The notes below the pieces were generated by a model, which was not told the origin of the DNA, made no database searches, and saw only the letters and a program-made list of their open reading frames with translations. Below are positions 6,899 to 8,744 of a stretch of DNA of 8,744 nucleotides, piece by piece. The DNA comes from JBDTSW01 sp039930945 (GTDB lineage: Bacteria > Actinomycetota > Thermoleophilia > Solirubrobacterales > 70-9). Made by a program: the position numbers and the translations under genes. Where the stretch lies: assembly GCA_039930945.1 (NCBI GenBank), contig JBDTSW010000091.1, positions 1-8,744 of the forward strand, written 5' to 3'. Every line of letters starts with the position of its first letter. The first letter of the stretch is position 1.

Positions 6899-6998
6899 GT
6901 GGCGATCTTGTCAGTTGGGTCCCGCGACCGGCGCCGGCGGGGGTGTTTTCCGCCCAGGTGAAGGAAAGGCCCGGCAGTGTGCGAATAGTCGCGATCAA
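6899..6998. promoter_or_regulatory. Divergent promoter region between arsA-like and parA genes
   Basis: This 100-130 bp gap must drive both the leftward ATPase pair and the rightward parA-ftsZ unit unless one is served from elsewhere. It contains a perfect 10-bp palindrome CCGGCGCCGG (6928-6937), which could be an operator but is GC-only and not specific. For parA, AATAGT (6984-6989) is a modest -10 candidate placed so that transcription would start at or next to the ATG (6999). No supporting -35 is seen. I could not identify a leftward promoter with any confidence. Confidence 0.3.
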
Positions 6999-8057
6999 AT
7001 GGGTATTTTCAACCGCGGAGAGCGAGAGCACACCGACGTGCACGTCAACGGGGCAACCCCCGAGCCCGAGGAGGTGCGCGAGCCGACGCAGGCGCAGGAG
7101 GATGCGCCTGCGGTCGAGACCGCGCCCGCCAAAGATTCTTCACCGGCCCAGGTGGTCGCCTCGCCCAAGCAGGCCGAGGCTCCGCCGGCGCCGCCGGAAC
7201 CGGAACAGGAGGAGCTGAGGATCACCGCCTCCGAGGCGGTCGCGCCGCAGCGAAGCCCGCTACTGACCAGGCAGCCGGACGCCGGCAGGCGTAACCGCCA
7301 CGCCAAGGTCTACGCCTTCGCCAACCAGAAGGGCGGGGTCGCGAAGACGACGACCACGCTCAACCTCGCCGTCGCCTTCGCAGAGTCGGGGTATCGCGTG
7401 CTCGCGGTCGACGTCGACCCGCAGGGGAACCTGACGATGAGCCAGGGAATCGACCCGGACAAGGTCGACAAGTCGCTGTTCGACGTGCTCGTCCACCGGA
7501 TGCCGATCTCCGAGATCATCCAGAAGCGCGAGATCGACATCGCCGTGGCCTCGATCGACCTGGCCGGCGCCGAGATCGCGATGAGCACGATGATCGGCCG
7601 CGAGCGGGCGCTGGAGAAGGCGCTGGAGGAGGTCGGAGACGACTACGACTTCATCTGCATCGACACCCCGCCCAGCCTCGGCCTGCTGACGATCAACGCG
7701 CTCACTGCGGCCGACAAGGTGATCGTCCCGGTCCAGTGCGAGTATCTCTCGATGCGTGGCCTCGTGCAGCTTCAGAACACCCTGGAGATGATCCGCGAGA
7801 GCCTCAACCCCGGGGTTGAGATCGAGGGCATCCTGCCGACGATGCTGGACTCGCGGACGGTGCACGCCAAGGAGGCCGTCGAGATCCTCGAGGAGAACTT
7901 CGGCGACCTGGTCTTCAAGTCACGGATCCGCAAGGCGATCAAGTTCGCCGAGGCGCCGGTCAGAGGGGCGAGCGTGCTCAAGTACGATTCGAACTCGAAC
8001 GCGGCCGACTACTACCGTCAACTGGCGAAGGAGGTTCTGACCCATGGCACGGCGTAA
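6999..8057 (+). CDS. parA: ParA/Soj-type ATPase with long disordered N-terminal extension
   Basis: The 352-residue protein is a Walker-type cytomotive ATPase that in known relatives forms ATP-bound dimers on nucleoid DNA and positions chromosomes or other cargo. Residues 1 to about 104 are low-complexity Pro/Glu/Ala-rich sequence after MGIFNRGER. The catalytic domain begins at about 106 with YAFANQKGGVAKTTTT; the deviant Walker A has K111 and K116, and Ala115 in place of the usual Gly, a variant I recall from other actinobacterial ParA proteins. It continues with VDVDPQGNL and Walker B FICIDTPPSLG (D222), and ends with the Soj-like SRIRKAIKFAEAPVRGASVL and a C-terminal helix without a MinD amphipathic membrane anchor. 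The ATG at 6999 has no good ribosome-binding site; translation may be leaderless. No parB is visible. Its 3' end overlaps ftsZ by 14 bp, implying coupled expression. Confidence 0.9.
   Translation: MGIFNRGEREHTDVHVNGATPEPEEVREPTQAQEDAPAVETAPAKDSSPAQVVASPKQAEAPPAPPEPEQEELRITASEAVAPQRSPLLTRQPDAGRRNRHAKVYAFANQKGGVAKTTTTLNLAVAFAESGYRVLAVDVDPQGNLTMSQGIDPDKVDKSLFDVLVHRMPISEIIQKREIDIAVASIDLAGAEIAMSTMIGRERALEKALEEVGDDYDFICIDTPPSLGLLTINALTAADKVIVPVQCEYLSMRGLVQLQNTLEMIRESLNPGVEIEGILPTMLDSRTVHAKEAVEILEENFGDLVFKSRIRKAIKFAEAPVRGASVLKYDSNSNAADYYRQLAKEVLTHGTA
8028..8034 (+). promoter_or_regulatory. Strong ribosome-binding site of ftsZ
   Basis: AAGGAGG, a full anti-Shine-Dalgarno match, lies nine bases before the ATG at 8044, inside the parA codons for A-K-E-V. 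It is the best ribosome-binding site in the window. It fixes the FtsZ start at 8044 and not at the in-frame ATG 8413, which has no such signal. Confidence 0.85.
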
Positions 8058-8744
8058 GCGCGCCAGCATGAGAGAGGGGCCGCTGGCCGACCTCTTCCGC
8101 TCGACCGTCGAGCCCGAGGAGCCGCCCGCTTCGCCGGAGATCCCGCCGCGCGCCGGCGACGAGACCACGGTGATGCCGTCAGAGCCCGTGAGCCCGCCGG
8201 CGCCGCAGCAGGAGCCGATCTCACCGCCCGAGGACTCCCCCGAGCGCCCGGTGCCGCCGGTGCCCCAGACTGCGGACCCCGAGCGCGTCCACGCCTACCG
8301 GGTGGAGGAGAGCGCGCCGACGGTGCTCGAGCCGAAGGAGCGGCTCTCGCGAATCTTCAACGAAGACGGGCCCGACGCGGACTCGCCCGTTTTCGGGCGC
8401 GACGATCCCGACATGCACGCGCCCACGGGGCCGGCGCGGCCGCACTCGCCCGTGATCAGGGTGGTCGGGGTCGGCGGGGCCGGCGTCAACGCCGTCAACC
8501 GCATGGTCGAGGCGCAGATCCCGGGCGTCGAGTTCATGGCGATCAACACCGACCTGCAGTCGCTGCAGAAGTCCACCGCGGACGTCACCGTGCACTTGGG
8601 AAGCGGCGTCGCCCGTGGCCTCGGCGCGGGCTCGGACCCCGAGCTCGGCTACAGGGCTGCGTTTGACGAGCAGGACAAGATCAAGCGCCTGCTGAAGGGC
8701 TCCGACATGGTCTTCGTCGCCGCCGGCGCCGGCGGCGGCACCGG
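8044..8744 (+). CDS. ftsZ: Tubulin-like FtsZ with 136-residue N-terminal extension (partial)
   Basis: The frame runs open from 8044 off the window end, showing 233 residues. From 137 on it is a clear FtsZ GTPase: VIRVVGVGGAGVNAVNRMV (T1 loop), INTDLQSLQKS (T2), ARGLGAGSDPELGYRAA (T3), and DMVFVAAGAGGGTG, where the window stops inside the GTP-binding glycine box. The usual Met of GMGGGTGTG is Ala229. FtsZ normally has only about 10-30 residues before this core. Here residues 1-136 form a basic head MARRKRASMREG, then PLADLFRST, a long Pro/Glu-rich linker, and an amphipathic patch KERLSRIFNEDG. Strong GC third positions through the extension support real coding. FtsZ polymerises into the division ring. 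With no ftsQ/ftsA or mur genes adjacent, this may be a second FtsZ rather than the dcw-cluster copy. It overlaps parA by 14 bp. Confidence 0.92.
   Translation, partial: MARRKRASMREGPLADLFRSTVEPEEPPASPEIPPRAGDETTVMPSEPVSPPAPQQEPISPPEDSPERPVPPVPQTADPERVHAYRVEESAPTVLEPKERLSRIFNEDGPDADSPVFGRDDPDMHAPTGPARPHSPVIRVVGVGGAGVNAVNRMVEAQIPGVEFMAINTDLQSLQKSTADVTVHLGSGVARGLGAGSDPELGYRAAFDEQDKIKRLLKGSDMVFVAAGAGGGT

Noticed and set aside
6908..6913. TTGTCA as a -35 box for parA
   Set aside because: It matches the -35 consensus at five of six bases, but the sequence 16-18 bases downstream is GCGCCGG-rich with no -10-like hexamer.
6921..6949. GC-rich hairpin plus TTTT as an intrinsic terminator
   Set aside because: No plus-strand gene ends upstream of it, since both flanking genes are divergent, and the T-run is short and offset from the stem.
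6603..6998. Extension of parA upstream to 6603
   Set aside because: It runs antisense through the first ArsA-like gene and gives Ser/Arg-rich nonsense. MGIFNRGER at 6999 is a natural start just beyond the divergent gap.
5976..7043. Extension of the second ArsA-like frame upstream to an ATG at 7043
   Set aside because: This stretch is the out-of-frame shadow of the first ArsA-like gene, which has full family motifs in its own frame. The second gene starts at ATG 5975, within TGATG.
7329..7343. KGGVAKT in ParA as an inactivating or novel Walker A mutation
   Set aside because: Both lysines and the Thr are intact, and the Gly-to-Ala form is, as I recall, already seen in actinobacterial ParA relatives, so it is a lineage variant.
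1..8744. CRISPR arrays, tRNA/rRNA genes, insertion sequences, phage attachment sites
   Set aside because: I saw no regularly spaced repeats, tRNA cloverleaf, rRNA segments, transposase motifs or flanking direct repeats.

Overview
This 8.7-kb window is very GC-rich and gene-dense, with strong G/C preference at third codon positions. The gene content points to a high-GC actinomycete. The best guess is the deep-branching Thermoleophilia/Solirubrobacterales, because of the Rv3679/Rv3680-like ArsA pair, the KGGVAKT-type ParA and the PilT/GGDEF genes. That placement is an inference from protein style, with no marker-gene comparison behind it. No tRNA, rRNA, CRISPR array or insertion sequence is visible.

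Layout, left to right. Positions 1-98 hold the 3' end of a primary sigma factor (rpoD/sigA). A short hairpin-containing gap follows. Next come a membrane-anchored GGDEF diguanylate cyclase (170-1318) and, 8 bp downstream, a PilT-type twitching ATPase (1327-2487), probably one transcript linking c-di-GMP to type IV pilus retraction. A small HxlR-type regulator (2546-2893) follows; its -10 box sits inside an 18-bp near-palindrome that looks like an autoregulatory operator. A 161-bp gap rich in inverted repeats precedes a large protein of uncertain function (3055-4854), whose middle resembles an Apea-like HEPN domain without the catalytic His, and which ends in a long acidic tail. This gene converges on a minus-strand pair of ArsA/Get3-like ATPases (6871 to 4851). 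The two facing stop codons share one CTAG. The ATPase pair is translationally coupled (TGATG), and only the first partner keeps the signature lysine of the deviant Walker A motif.

Divergent from the ATPases, across about 100-130 bp, is a two-gene plus-strand unit: a ParA/Soj-type ATPase with a roughly 105-residue disordered N-terminal extension (6999-8057), overlapping by 14 bp an FtsZ gene (8044 to the window end). The FtsZ has a perfect AAGGAGG ribosome-binding site that fixes its start, so it carries an unusual 136-residue Pro/Glu-rich N-terminal extension beginning with a basic peptide. This ParA-FtsZ unit lies outside any visible division-and-cell-wall cluster. It is the most interesting item: it could be a system in which a ParA-type ATPase positions, or is stimulated by, a tailed FtsZ.
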